Shown here: positions 5,474 through 12,160 of the stretch, piece by piece | Layout: each line of letters begins with the position of its first letter | Numbering within the stretch: position 1 is the first letter of the stretch | NCBI GenBank assembly: GCA_947097535.1 | Contig: CAMURM010000019.1 | Location: 1 to 12,160 of the forward strand | Origin: an uncultured Selenomonas sp. | GTDB taxonomy: Bacteria > Bacillota > Negativicutes > Selenomonadales > Selenomonadaceae | Direction: 5' to 3' | DNA: 12,160 nt | Program-made: the position numbers and the translations under genes | Notes under the pieces: generated by a model | What the model was told of the DNA's origin: nothing | Seen by the model: only the letters and a program-made list of their open reading frames with translations | Database searches by the model: none

Positions 5474-7336
5474 TTACTTTTTGTCGTCCTTGACTTCCGT
5501 ATACTCGGCGTCGACGACGTTGTCGTCCTCGCTCTTGGCACCTGCGTCCGCTGCGCCTGCACCGGGAGCCGCGCCCGCACCTGCAGCGGCTTCCGGGCCA
5601 CCCGCCTGCTGGTACGCCGCCGCGCTCATCTCATAGAGCGGCTTTTCGAGCTCCTCCGTCGCCTTCTTGATGGCGTCCGTGTCCGTGCCCTTCAGAGCTT
5701 CCTTGACCTTGTCGGCCGCCGCCTGCACCTCGTCCGCCTTCGCCTTGTCGACCTTGTCGCCGAGATCCTTGATCGCCTTCTCCGCCTGATAGACAGCCGA
5801 ATCGGCACGGTTTCTGACCTCCACGGTCTCCTTCTGCTTCTTGTCCTCGGCCTCATGCGCCTGGGCTTCCTTGACCATGCGGTCGATGTCGTCCTTGCTC
5901 ATGCCGCTGTCGGACTGGATCGTGATCTTCTGCTCCTTGCCCGTGCCGAGATCCTTCGCCGAAACATGCACGATGCCGTTTGCGTCGATGTCGAAGGCGA
6001 CCTCGATGCGAGGCACGCCGCGCGGTGCCGGCGGGATGTCGGAAAGCTCGAAGCGGCCGAGCGTCTTGTTGCCCGCTGCCATCTCGCGCTCGCCCTGCAG
6101 GACGTGGATGTCGACGGACGGCTGGTTGTCCGCTGCCGTCGAGAAGACCTGGCTCTTGCGCACAGGAATCGTCGTATTGCGCTCAATGAGCTTCGTCGAA
6201 ACGCCGCCCAAGGTCTCAATGCCCAGAGAGAGCGGCGTGACGTCGAGGAGCAGCATGTCCTTGACCTCGCCGACGATGATGCCGGCCTGAATCGCCGCAC
6301 CGATGGAAACGCACTCGTCCGGGTTCACGCTGCGATCCGGCTCCTTGCCGAAGTAGCCCTTGATGGCCTCCTGCACGGCAGGGATGCGCGAGGAGCCGCC
6401 GACGAGAAGAACCTTGTCGATGTCCGAAGGCGAAAGCCCTGCGTCCGACATTGCCTGACGCGTCGGCCCCATCGTGCGCTCGACGAGATCGTGCGTGAGC
6501 TCATCGAACTTGGCGCGCGTGAGCTTCAGGTCGAGATGCTTCGGCCCCGTGGCGTCCGCCGTGATGAACGGCAGGTTGATCGGCGTCTCCATCATGCTCG
6601 AAAGCTCGATCTTCGCCTTTTCCGCCGCTTCCAGGAGACGCTGTGCGCTCATCTTATCGGCGGAGAGGTCGATGCCGTTGTCCTTCTTGAACTCCTCGAC
6701 CATCCAGTTCATGACGGCGTGATCGAAGTCGTCGCCGCCTAAGTGCGTGTCACCGCTCGTCGCCTTGACCTCGACCATGCCCTCGCTGAGCTCAAGGATC
6801 GAGACGTCGAACGTGCCGCCGCCGAGGTCAAAGACGAGAACCGTATGCTCGCCGCCCTTGTCGACGCCGTACGCCAGCGACGCCGCCGTAGGCTCGTTGA
6901 CGATGCGCAGCACGTCGAGGCCCGCGATCTTGCCCGCGTCCTTCGTCGCCTGGCGCTGGCTGTCGTTGAAGTACGCCGGCACCGTGATGACCGCCTGCGT
7001 CACCGTCTCGCCGAGATAGGCTTCCGCATCCGCCTTGAGCTTCTGCAGGATCATCGCCGAAATCTCGGGCGGCGTGTAGTCCTTGCCGTCGATCGAAACC
7101 TTGTAGTCTTTCTCGCCCATGTGGCGCTTGATCGACGCGATCGTGCGGTCAGGGTTCGATACAGCCTGACGCTTTGCGAGCTGACCGACGAGACGCTCGC
7201 CCGTCTTCGTGAAGCCGACGACCGAAGGCGTCAGGCGGCTGCCCTCCGGATTCGTGATGACGACCGGCTTGCCGCCCTCCATGACGGAGACGACGGAGTT
7301 CGTAGTACCCAAATCGATGCCAATTGCTTTTGCCAT
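5474..7336 (-). CDS. dnaK: Molecular chaperone DnaK (Hsp70)
   Basis: This 620-aa ATP-dependent chaperone binds and releases unfolded polypeptides in the cytoplasm, working with DnaJ and GrpE from the same operon. The N-terminal ATPase domain carries IGIDLGTTNSVV (5-16), VFDLGGGTFDVSIL (168-181) and VLLVGGSSRIPAVQEAI (309-325). The interdomain linker VKDMLLLDVTPLSLG (358-372) precedes the substrate-binding domain. An Ala/Gly-rich tail ends in the conserved acidic region NVVDAEYTEVKDDKK. The segment around residues 75-92 is short and appears to lack the insert found in Gram-negative DnaKs, which points to Firmicutes. Start ATG at 7336 has a strong AGGAGG site. It follows grpE by 106 bases, in which I see no second CIRCE and no convincing promoter, so expression probably depends on the hrcA promoter. 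Confidence 0.99.
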   Translation of the reverse strand: MAKAIGIDLGTTNSVVSVMEGGKPVVITNPEGSRLTPSVVGFTKTGERLVGQLAKRQAVSNPDRTIASIKRHMGEKDYKVSIDGKDYTPPEISAMILQKLKADAEAYLGETVTQAVITVPAYFNDSQRQATKDAGKIAGLDVLRIVNEPTAASLAYGVDKGGEHTVLVFDLGGGTFDVSILELSEGMVEVKATSGDTHLGGDDFDHAVMNWMVEEFKKDNGIDLSADKMSAQRLLEAAEKAKIELSSMMETPINLPFITADATGPKHLDLKLTRAKFDELTHDLVERTMGPTRQAMSDAGLSPSDIDKVLLVGGSSRIPAVQEAIKGYFGKEPDRSVNPDECVSIGAAIQAGIIVGEVKDMLLLDVTPLSLGIETLGGVSTKLIERNTTIPVRKSQVFSTAADNQPSVDIHVLQGEREMAAGNKTLGRFELSDIPPAPRGVPRIEVAFDIDANGIVHVSAKDLGTGKEQKITIQSDSGMSKDDIDRMVKEAQAHEAEDKKQKETVEVRNRADSAVYQAEKAIKDLGDKVDKAKADEVQAAADKVKEALKGTDTDAIKKATEELEKPLYEMSAAAYQQAGGPEAAAGAGAAPGAGAADAGAKSEDDNVVDAEYTEVKDDKK

Positions 7337-7410
7337 GATGAAATTCCTCCTAAAAATGCTTAACGCACTTCATTTATGTTAAAGAATAAACCTTGATTTC
7401 CCATTTATTC

Positions 7411-7437
7411 GCCTCACTGACCGGAAAGGCGTGAGGC
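7411..7437. other. Weak stem-loop in the grpE-dnaK gap
   Basis: GCCTCAC (7411-7417) pairs with GTGAGGC (7431-7437) around a 13-base loop, directly after the grpE stop codon. There is no T-run, so it is unlikely to terminate. It might be an mRNA processing or stability element within the operon. Confidence 0.35.
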
Positions 7438-7442
7438 ATGCG

Positions 7443-8069
7443 TCAGTTTGAAACGACCTGCACCATGCTCGGGCGGATGACGCGGCCTTTGACCATGTAG
7501 CCCTTCTGCAGCTCCTGCTCGATCATCTCATCCTCCTTTTCGGGATCCTGCACGCGCATGACCGCCTGGTGGAAGGTCGGATCGAACTTCTTGCCCGCCG
7601 TATCAATCGCCTCCAACCCGTTCTTCGCGAGCGCTTCCTGCATCTGCTTGTAGATCATGGAAACGCCTGCACGGAAGCTCTCAAGATCGGAGCCTTCCGC
7701 TGAAAGTGCGCGCTCGAAATTGTCCAAAAGCGGCAGCATATCCGTGAGGATGCCCTGCGTGACGACGGCGGCGAGCTCTTCGCGCTCCTTCGCCGAGCGG
7801 CGGCGGAAGTTGTCGAAGTCCGCGCGCAGGCGCAGCATCTGTGCGTCCTTTTCCGCCAGATCGGCTTCGAGCTTCTCGCGGAGCTTCGCGTCATCGTCGG
7901 CGCTTTCTCCTGCCTCCTCGGTACCCTCAGGGCTCCCTTCGGCAGCCGCCGCCTCGACCGCGTCCGGCGCTGCTTCTTCTGCAGCCTCCGCTTCGTCGAT
8001 CTCGCGCTTCATCTCCTCGAGTTTTTCCTCGTCCTTTTTCTTCATCTCATCCTTCATGAATGATGGCAT
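7443..8069 (-). CDS. grpE: Nucleotide exchange factor GrpE
   Basis: GrpE is the dimeric factor that releases ADP from DnaK and so resets the Hsp70 cycle. The 208-aa protein has an acidic, Ala/Glu-rich disordered N-terminus (about 1-65). A long coiled-coil helix follows (about 66-120, containing LRADFDNFRRRSAKEREEL). Next come a four-helix dimerisation part and the C-terminal beta domain that contacts DnaK (FDPTFHQAVMRVQDPEKEDEM, then GYMVKGRVIRPSMVQVV). I prefer ATG at 8069, which has GAGGTG six bases upstream; a GTG at 8078 would add three residues but overlaps that ribosome site. It starts 31 bases after hrcA. Confidence 0.96.
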   Translation of the reverse strand: MPSFMKDEMKKKDEEKLEEMKREIDEAEAAEEAAPDAVEAAAAEGSPEGTEEAGESADDDAKLREKLEADLAEKDAQMLRLRADFDNFRRRSAKEREELAAVVTQGILTDMLPLLDNFERALSAEGSDLESFRAGVSMIYKQMQEALAKNGLEAIDTAGKKFDPTFHQAVMRVQDPEKEDEMIEQELQKGYMVKGRVIRPSMVQVVSN

Positions 8070-8100
8070 TCCCTTCACCTCGTATTTTCATGCTCTGCCG

Positions 8101-9129
8101 CTACCAGCGAAAAGGCTGCACGAGCGCAGCGATATGGCGGTTCAGATAGTCGAGAAGCGCCATCGCCTTGCCGTACTCCATGCGCGTCGGGCCTAAGACC
8201 GCGATCGTGCCGAGGCACTCGCCGTCCAGATGGTACGTCGCGCGAATGATGCTGCAATCCTCGATGCCGCTGTACTCGTTCTCGCGGCCGATCGTGACCA
8301 CGAGACCCTCGCGCGCCTGCTTCTCCAGGACTCCCTTGACGAAGTCCTCCTCCTCCAGCATCGAGAGGAGTGAGCGCACGCGCGCCACATCGCGAAACTC
8401 CGGCTGCTCAAGCATCTCCGTCGTGCCGCCGAGGTAGAGCCGCTGCTCCTTTCGCTCCTCGTCGAGCGCTTCGTAGATGAGCTCAAGCGCCGCCTGATAA
8501 AGCGACTCGTCCATGACCTCGGCGCGTATGCGCTTCAAGGCGGCAGCGCCGATGGAAGAGAGCTTCTCCCCCGACAAACATCGGTTGATGACCTCCGCCA
8601 TGCGCTGGAAGTCTTGGAAGCTCGCCCCGCGCGGCATCTTCACGACGCGGTTTTCGACGAAGCCCGCGTCCGTCATCAAGACGGCGATGACGCGCCCTTC
8701 GCCCAGCGGCAGGAACTGCAAGGTGCGAAAAGCTGCCTCGACGAGCTGCGGCGCCAGCACAAGCGCGAGATTCTTCGTCACGCGCGAGATGATCTTCGCC
8801 GTCTCCTGAAAGACGCTCTCGATGCGCTTCACACGCTTCTTGTACCAGTGGTCGATCAGCGCCCTCTCGCGCTCGTCAATCGGCGCGGGCGAGAGCAGAT
8901 CGTCCACATAGAGGCGATACCCCTTCGACGAAGGAATGCGCCCCGAGGACGTGTGCAAATGCTCCAAGTAGCCCATGTCCTCAAGATCCGCCATCTCGTT
9001 GCGTATCGTCGCCGGACTGACGCCGAAATCATGACGCCGCGCCACCGTGCGCGAGCTGACAGGCTCCGCCGATGAGATATAGTCATCGACCACCGCCTGC
9101 AATATGCGCCGCTTCCTTTCATCAAGCAT
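8101..9129 (-). CDS. hrcA: Heat-inducible transcription repressor HrcA
   Basis: HrcA is the repressor that binds the CIRCE operator and keeps heat-shock operons low in unstressed cells; in studied Firmicutes its folding depends on the GroE chaperonin. The 342-aa protein begins with a winged-helix DNA-binding domain (about 1-75: MLDERKRRILQAVVDDY, then GVSPATIRNEMADLEDMGYL and HTSSGRIPSSKGYR). The GAF-like and dimerisation domains follow, with a typical C-terminal region that includes GPTRMEYGKAM. I chose ATG at 9129 because AAGGAGGTG sits five bases upstream and the length fits the family. A longer open frame to 9177 would overlap the CIRCE operator and is very unlikely. It is the first gene of the operon, so HrcA represses itself together with grpE, dnaK and dnaJ. 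Confidence 0.97.
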   Translation of the reverse strand: MLDERKRRILQAVVDDYISSAEPVSSRTVARRHDFGVSPATIRNEMADLEDMGYLEHLHTSSGRIPSSKGYRLYVDDLLSPAPIDERERALIDHWYKKRVKRIESVFQETAKIISRVTKNLALVLAPQLVEAAFRTLQFLPLGEGRVIAVLMTDAGFVENRVVKMPRGASFQDFQRMAEVINRCLSGEKLSSIGAAALKRIRAEVMDESLYQAALELIYEALDEERKEQRLYLGGTTEMLEQPEFRDVARVRSLLSMLEEEDFVKGVLEKQAREGLVVTIGRENEYSGIEDCSIIRATYHLDGECLGTIAVLGPTRMEYGKAMALLDYLNRHIAALVQPFRW

Positions 9130-9134
9130 TCTCA

Positions 9135-9143
9135 CACCTCCTT
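9135..9143 (-). promoter_or_regulatory. Ribosome binding site that sets the hrcA start
   Basis: The minus strand reads AAGGAGGTG five bases before ATG 9129, a near-perfect match to the anti-Shine-Dalgarno sequence. It decides for the short HrcA over the in-frame upstream start at 9177. Confidence 0.9.
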
Positions 9144-9166
9144 CAATCGATGGATTTTTCATGCTG

Positions 9167-9193
9167 TTAGCACTCAATCGTCTTGAGTGCTAA
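9167..9193 (-). promoter_or_regulatory. CIRCE operator (HrcA binding site)
   Basis: TTAGCACTC, nine spacer bases, GAGTGCTAA: an exact match to the canonical CIRCE inverted repeat. It lies just downstream of the sigma-A promoter at 9205-9233 and before the hrcA ribosome site, so it overlaps the expected transcription start or early leader. This is the only CIRCE seen in the window. Confidence 0.98.
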
Positions 9194-9204
9194 CCCATGA
9201 ATAG

Positions 9205-9233
9205 AATATACACGATAAAAGTCAAAAAGTCAA
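9205..9233 (-). promoter_or_regulatory. Sigma-A promoter of the hrcA-grpE-dnaK-dnaJ operon
   Basis: On the minus strand TTGACT (9228-9233) is followed after exactly 17 bases by TATATT (9205-9210), a near-consensus vegetative promoter. The CIRCE starts 11 bases downstream of the -10, the arrangement expected for steric repression by HrcA. Confidence 0.9.
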
Positions 9234-9239
9234 CATCTT

Positions 9240-9484
9240 TTTTGATGTTTGTGAAAAAGTTTTTGCACCGTATTCCATTGCACAACAGTCCAGTTTGATT
9301 TATAACGACTACATCCGAGTGGGAAATCCCACCTTTCAATATGGTATTCGCCATTCGCATGTACTGGGTGTATGGACCGGAACAAAAAGACATCACCATC
9401 ATCGGACTGGAGCCGCATCCCGAGGATCAAAAGCGAGGTGCCTACGATAAAATTACTTTATCAAGTCTGGAACCTCTAGCATGA
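9240..9484 (+). pseudogene. Possible frameshifted remnant of a RelE/ParE-like toxin gene
   Basis: The plus strand from about 9303 to 9484 encodes, without an own start, SEWEIPPFNMVFAIRMYWVY followed by PEQKDITIIGLEPHPEDQK and ending TLSSLEPLA. This looks like the C-terminal strand region of small RelE/ParE-type toxins, but the assignment rests on general resemblance only. Upstream the frame is closed by a TGA at 9297; the neighbouring frame reads VFAPYSIAQQSSLIYNDYI up to about 9315, as if one frameshift split the gene. No ribosome site, promoter or antitoxin gene is present, and the left end runs into the heat-shock promoter region. The frame stops just before the bidirectional terminator at 9492-9542, as a real gene end would. 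The alternative is a chance open frame. Confidence 0.35.
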
Positions 9485-9491
9485 ATATGCC

Positions 9492-9542
9492 CATGAAAAA
9501 GGGCTGTCGCACAACATCTATGTGTGACAGCCCTTTTTCATG
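9492..9542. terminator. Bidirectional terminator between yjfB and the hrcA promoter
   Basis: The arms AAAAAGGGCTGTCGCACA (9496-9513) and TGTGTGACAGCCCTTTTT (9521-9538) pair over 18 bp with a single G-T pair and a 7-base loop, and pairing extends four bases further outward. Both strands end in a run of five T. It stops yjfB transcripts on the minus strand (overlapping the yjfB stop codon) and any plus-strand transcript from the remnant at 9240-9484. It separates lepA-hemW-yjfB from the heat-shock operon. Confidence 0.92.
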
Positions 9543-9720
9543 CCATAATATCAACATTGCCGCCGACCGCGGGGTCGAGGCTTGCGCCGAGCTCTTCCAG
9601 CATCTCGCCCACGGCTTCTTCCGTCGTATCCATCGCCATCTTCATGACGGAGATGCCGAGCTGCTGCGTAAAGCGCGCCTGGCTCATATTGACCGACAGC
9701 GCCGCTATGCTCATATCCAT
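9538..9720 (-). CDS. YjfB-family putative motility protein
   Basis: This 60-aa protein resembles the small YjfB family, annotated as putative motility proteins and of unknown mechanism. It begins MDMSIAALSVNMSQARFTQQ and ends DPAVGGNVDIMA, and is mostly predicted helical with no signal or membrane segment. The ATG at 9720 is chosen because AAGGAG lies eight bases upstream; a longer frame to 9840 would run into hemW and has no family match in its extra part. A candidate sigma-28 promoter sits at 9750-9776, giving a leader of about 20 bases, which fits a link to flagellar regulation. The stop codon overlaps the terminator stem. Its position between hemW and hrcA is unusual, since these blocks are commonly adjacent in Firmicutes. 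Confidence 0.8.
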   Translation of the reverse strand: MDMSIAALSVNMSQARFTQQLGISVMKMAMDTTEEAVGEMLEELGASLDPAVGGNVDIMA

Positions 9721-9749
9721 CGAAATCGCTCCTTTCCTTCTTAAACTAT

Positions 9750-9776
9750 GTATCGTACATGCGAGAAGAAATCTTA
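9750..9776 (-). promoter_or_regulatory. Candidate sigma-28 (SigD/FliA-type) promoter of the yjfB-like gene
   Basis: The minus strand reads TAAGATTT (9769-9776), 11 bases, then TACGATAC (9750-9757). The known sigma-28 consensus is TAAAGTTT, 11 bases, GCCGATAA. The core TAA, the TTT and CGATA match and the spacing is exact. It lies wholly in the hemW-yjfB gap, and a start some 7 bases downstream would leave room for the ribosome site before ATG 9720. Confidence 0.5.
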
Positions 9777-9805
9777 AGATTGCCCGCCATGGCGGCCTCG
9801 CTTCG

Positions 9806-10957
9806 TCATGCTTCGTCCCTCTCCAACAAAAACTCTTCAAAAACGCGGTTGCCGAACTTCATGCCCTGTGGTGTCAGCCGGATGCTCACCACAGTTTCTT
9901 CCACGAGATCTGCCGCCTTGAGGCGGGCGAGCTTTTCGCCGTAGACTTCCTGCACATCGCAGGCGAAAGTGTCGCGGAAGCGCTTTTTTTCAATGCCTGC
10001 CGCCGTGCGAAGTGCGAGGAAGGCAAATTCTTCGATGTGGCTTTCGCGCGAGGCGGGCTCTTCTTCGCGTGCGGGCGAGTCGCCCGCCTCGATGCAGGCG
10101 ATGTAGCGGCGGACATCCTCCTCGTTCTCTGTGCGCCGCCCGCGCCAATACGAGTGTGCCGCCGCGCCGACGCCGATGTAGGGCACGTCCTGCCAGTAGG
10201 CGAGGTTGTGGCGGCTCTCTTCGCCCGCCTTCGCGTAGTTCGAGATCTCGTAGCGGCGATAGCCGAGGCGCGGCAGCTCCGCCGTGATGTAGTCGTACAT
10301 GTCGCCGCACACTTCATCCGTCGGCAAGTCGAGCCGCCCTTCGTCTGCCAGCCGCGCGAACGGCGTGCCTTCCTCGACCGCCAGTCCGTAGACGGAGATA
10401 TGCCCGACAGCGAGCGCCGCTGCCCTTGCCACACTCGCCTCAAGGTCGGCGAGCGTCTGCCCGGGCAGGCCGTACATGAGATCGAGGCTCACGCGAAAGC
10501 CTGCCGCCTGCGCCAGGCGCACGGCGTCCTGCGCCTCCTGTGCCGTATGGATGCGGCCGATCGCCTTCAGGAGTGTGTCCGAAAAAGACTGCACGCCGAA
10601 GCTCAAGCGGTTGACGCCCGCCGCGCGCAGGTGCGAAAGAAGATGCGCGTCGACCGTGCCGGGATTCGCCTCGACCGTGAACTCCTCTTCTCCCGTCAGT
10701 CGAAAGCTCTCGCGAAGAGAGGCGACGACGGCGAGAAGATCATCGGCAGAAAGCGACGTCGGCGTGCCGCCGCCCATGTAGACGGTGCGCGCCGCCCCCT
10801 GCTGCAGACAGAGAGAGCCCTGTGCCGCAATCTCGCGGCACAGGGCGTCTCTATAGCGGGACATCAGCGCCTCTTCCCCCGCCTGGGAAGGGAAGTCACA
10901 GTAGAAGCACTTGCGGCGGCAGAAGGGAATGTGGACGTAGACGCCGAACGATTCCAT
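9806..10957 (-). CDS. hemW: HemW, heme-binding radical SAM protein (HemN-like)
   Basis: HemW belongs to the radical SAM superfamily and is related to coproporphyrinogen III dehydrogenase (HemN); characterised members bind heme and are thought to act as heme chaperones rather than as the oxidase. The 383-aa protein shows the family opening FGVYVHIPFCRRKCFYCDF (4-22), with cysteines 13, 17 and 20 holding the 4Fe-4S cluster. The SAM-binding YMGGGTPT follows at 60-67, then VEANPGTV, GVNRLSFGVQSF and DLMYGLPGQT further on. The C-terminal HemN-type domain follows. I place the start at ATG 10957, preceded by AGAGGTG; an ATG at 11008 would add 17 residues that are not part of the family. It lies 87 bases after lepA with no terminator between, so both are probably one unit. 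Confidence 0.95.
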   Translation of the reverse strand: MESFGVYVHIPFCRRKCFYCDFPSQAGEEALMSRYRDALCREIAAQGSLCLQQGAARTVYMGGGTPTSLSADDLLAVVASLRESFRLTGEEEFTVEANPGTVDAHLLSHLRAAGVNRLSFGVQSFSDTLLKAIGRIHTAQEAQDAVRLAQAAGFRVSLDLMYGLPGQTLADLEASVARAAALAVGHISVYGLAVEEGTPFARLADEGRLDLPTDEVCGDMYDYITAELPRLGYRRYEISNYAKAGEESRHNLAYWQDVPYIGVGAAAHSYWRGRRTENEEDVRRYIACIEAGDSPAREEEPASRESHIEEFAFLALRTAAGIEKKRFRDTFACDVQEVYGEKLARLKAADLVEETVVSIRLTPQGMKFGNRVFEEFLLERDEA

Positions 10958-11044
10958 CCCGCCACCTCTTTCTTTCCGCACACTTTTAGGCAAATCCCGC
11001 CGCTTCATGGCACGTTCTCTGCCACAGACGGGGCTTCGCCGCCA

Positions 11045-12160
11045 TCAGTCGATCTTCAAGATCGCCATGAAGGCTTCCTGCGGCACCTCGACGCTGCCGA
11101 CCGCCTTCATGCGCTTCTTGCCTTCCTTCTGCTTTTCGAGCAGCTTGCGCTTTCTCGATATGTCGCCGCCGTAGCACTTGGCGAGCACGTCTTTTCGCAT
11201 GGCACGCACGTTCTCTCGCGCGATGATCTTATTGCCGACAGCCGCCTGGATCGGAATCTCGAACATCTGCTGCGGAATGATCTCCTTGAGCTTCTGCGCG
11301 AGCTGGCGGCCGCGCGTCGCGGCGCGGTCGGCGTGGACGATGGTCGACAATGCATCGACGGGATCGCCGTTCAAGAGGATGTCAAGCTTCACGAGGCGCG
11401 ACTGACGATAGTCGGCAAGTTCGTAGTCGAGCGAAGCATAGCCGCGCGTCGTCGATTTCAAGCGATCGAAGTAGTCGTAGATGATCTCGCTCAAAGGAAT
11501 GTGGTAGATGATCATGACGCGGTTCGTGTCGAGGTAGTCCATGCTCTCGAAGGTGCCTCGCTTTTCCTGCGATACCTCCATGACGGGACCGACGTAGTCC
11601 TTCGGCACGATGACGGTCGCCTTGACGAAGGGTTCCTCGATGAAGTCGATCTCCGTCGGCGGCGGCAGCTTCGACGGGTTGTCGACCTTCAGCATGTCAC
11701 CGTTCGTCTTGTGGACGTGGTAGATGACGGACGGCGCCGTCGTGATGAGCTTCATGCCGTACTCGCGCTCAAGACGCTCCTGTATGACGTCCATGTGCAG
11801 GAGCCCCAGGAAGCCGCAGCGGTAGCCGAAGCCAAGCGCGATCGACGTCTCGGGCTCGAAGATCAGCGCCGCGTCGTTGAGCTGCAGCTTTTCGAGCGCA
11901 TCCTTCAGATTGTCGTAGTCGGCGCTGTCCACGGGGTAGAGTCCGCAGTAGACCATCGGCGTCACGCCGCGGTAGCCGGGCAGCGGCTCGGGCGCGGGAT
12001 TCTTCGCGCTCGTAACGGTATCGCCGACGAGCACGTCGCGCACGTTCTTCAAGCTGCCCGCGACGAAGCCGACCTCGCCCGCCGTGAGCTCGCCGAGCTC
12101 GGCAGGCGCGGGACGGAAGCAGCCGACATCGGTCACCTCGAAGGTCTTGCCCGTCGCCAA
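11045..12160 (-). CDS. lepA: Elongation factor 4 (LepA), C-terminal part, cut by window edge
   Basis: LepA/EF4 is a ribosome-associated GTPase paralogous to EF-G, implicated in initiation or back-translocation under stress. Only the last 371 residues of about 600 are in the window; the GTPase domain and start lie beyond 12160. The first codon in view is TTG, an internal Leu and not the start. Seen are domain II (ATGKTFEVTDVGCF, GEVGFVAGSLKNV), domain III (GFGYRCGFLGLLHMDVIQER) and a domain V region. The LepA-specific C-terminal domain is rich in Lys/Arg (GDISRKRKLLEKQKEGKKRM) and ends in AILKID, typical of the family. It is transcribed toward hemW, which starts 87 bases after its stop. Confidence 0.98.
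   Translation of the reverse strand: MATGKTFEVTDVGCFRPAPAELGELTAGEVGFVAGSLKNVRDVLVGDTVTSAKNPAPEPLPGYRGVTPMVYCGLYPVDSADYDNLKDALEKLQLNDAALIFEPETSIALGFGYRCGFLGLLHMDVIQERLEREYGMKLITTAPSVIYHVHKTNGDMLKVDNPSKLPPPTEIDFIEEPFVKATVIVPKDYVGPVMEVSQEKRGTFESMDYLDTNRVMIIYHIPLSEIIYDYFDRLKSTTRGYASLDYELADYRQSRLVKLDILLNGDPVDALSTIVHADRAATRGRQLAQKLKEIIPQQMFEIPIQAAVGNKIIARENVRAMRKDVLAKCYGGDISRKRKLLEKQKEGKKRMKAVGSVEVPQEAFMAILKID

Noticed and set aside
4085..6742. A plus-strand open frame of 885 codons opposite dnaJ and dnaK
   Set aside because: It is the antisense of two unmistakable genes. Its Arg/Leu/Ala/Asp/His-rich, low-complexity protein is what GC-rich codon bias produces on the opposite strand, and it shows no domain. 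Long antisense frames against dnaK are a known artefact.
6743..7363. A plus-strand open frame of 206 codons opposite the 5' half of dnaK
   Set aside because: Same antisense composition (Arg/Asp/Leu/Val-rich) and no family features; shadow of dnaK.
9130..9177. N-terminal extension of HrcA by 16 residues
   Set aside because: It would place the CIRCE operator and the real ribosome site inside the coding region; the extra residues do not belong to the family and the ATG at 9129 has a strong site.
9190..9402. Minus-strand 70-codon frame across the heat-shock promoter
   Set aside because: It overlaps the -35/-10 boxes, lacks family resemblance and has no good ribosome site.
9771..9796. Palindromes atcttaagat and ccgccatggcgg after hemW as a terminator
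   Set aside because: Both are short, lack a loop of workable size and are not followed by a T-run; the first instead overlaps the candidate sigma-28 -35 box.

Overview
The window carries the conserved Firmicutes cluster lepA-hemW-(small gene)-hrcA-grpE-dnaK-dnaJ, all on the minus strand. Beyond dnaJ lie a pair of near-identical nuclease/transposase-family genes on the same strand and one DUF4127 gene on the plus strand. GC-rich coding, Firmicutes-type heat-shock control (HrcA/CIRCE), a DnaK that seems to lack the insert of Gram-negative DnaKs, and the gene order all suggest a high-GC Firmicute. A member of the Negativicutes (Selenomonas-like) is my best guess. This is inferred from family knowledge and was not searched.

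Layout, left to right. 1-1890: an extended -10 promoter, a 558-aa DUF4127 exported or membrane-anchored protein starting at TTG, and a strong terminator. 1890-2014: a gene-free stretch with a 34-base imperfect hairpin. 2015-3823: two tandem minus-strand Rpn/PD-(D/E)XK transposase-family genes. They are identical over about 856 bp, then diverge abruptly at their 5' ends, mostly by silent changes. 3840-4165: the promoter of that pair, a stem-loop, a possible broken exported-protein remnant, and the dnaJ terminator. 4205-9129: dnaJ, dnaK, grpE and hrcA, with a hairpin between dnaK and dnaJ. 9167-9233: a textbook sigma-A promoter followed by a perfect CIRCE operator. 9240-9484: a possible frameshifted toxin-like remnant on the plus strand. 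9492-9542: a bidirectional terminator. 9538-9720: a 60-aa YjfB-family putative motility protein with a candidate sigma-28 (flagellar) promoter. 9806-10957: hemW. 11045-12160: the C-terminal part of lepA, cut by the window edge.

How the genes work together: HrcA binds the single CIRCE and represses its own operon hrcA-grpE-dnaK-dnaJ, which encodes the complete Hsp70 machine (DnaK with its J-protein DnaJ and nucleotide exchange factor GrpE). LepA (EF4, translation) and HemW (heme-handling radical SAM family) form a separate upstream unit. The yjfB gene and its terminator separate the two units.

I found no convincing new multi-gene system. The observations most worth following are the candidate sigma-28 promoter in front of yjfB, the sharp identity boundary in the duplicated Rpn genes, and two possible gene remnants in the intergenic gaps.
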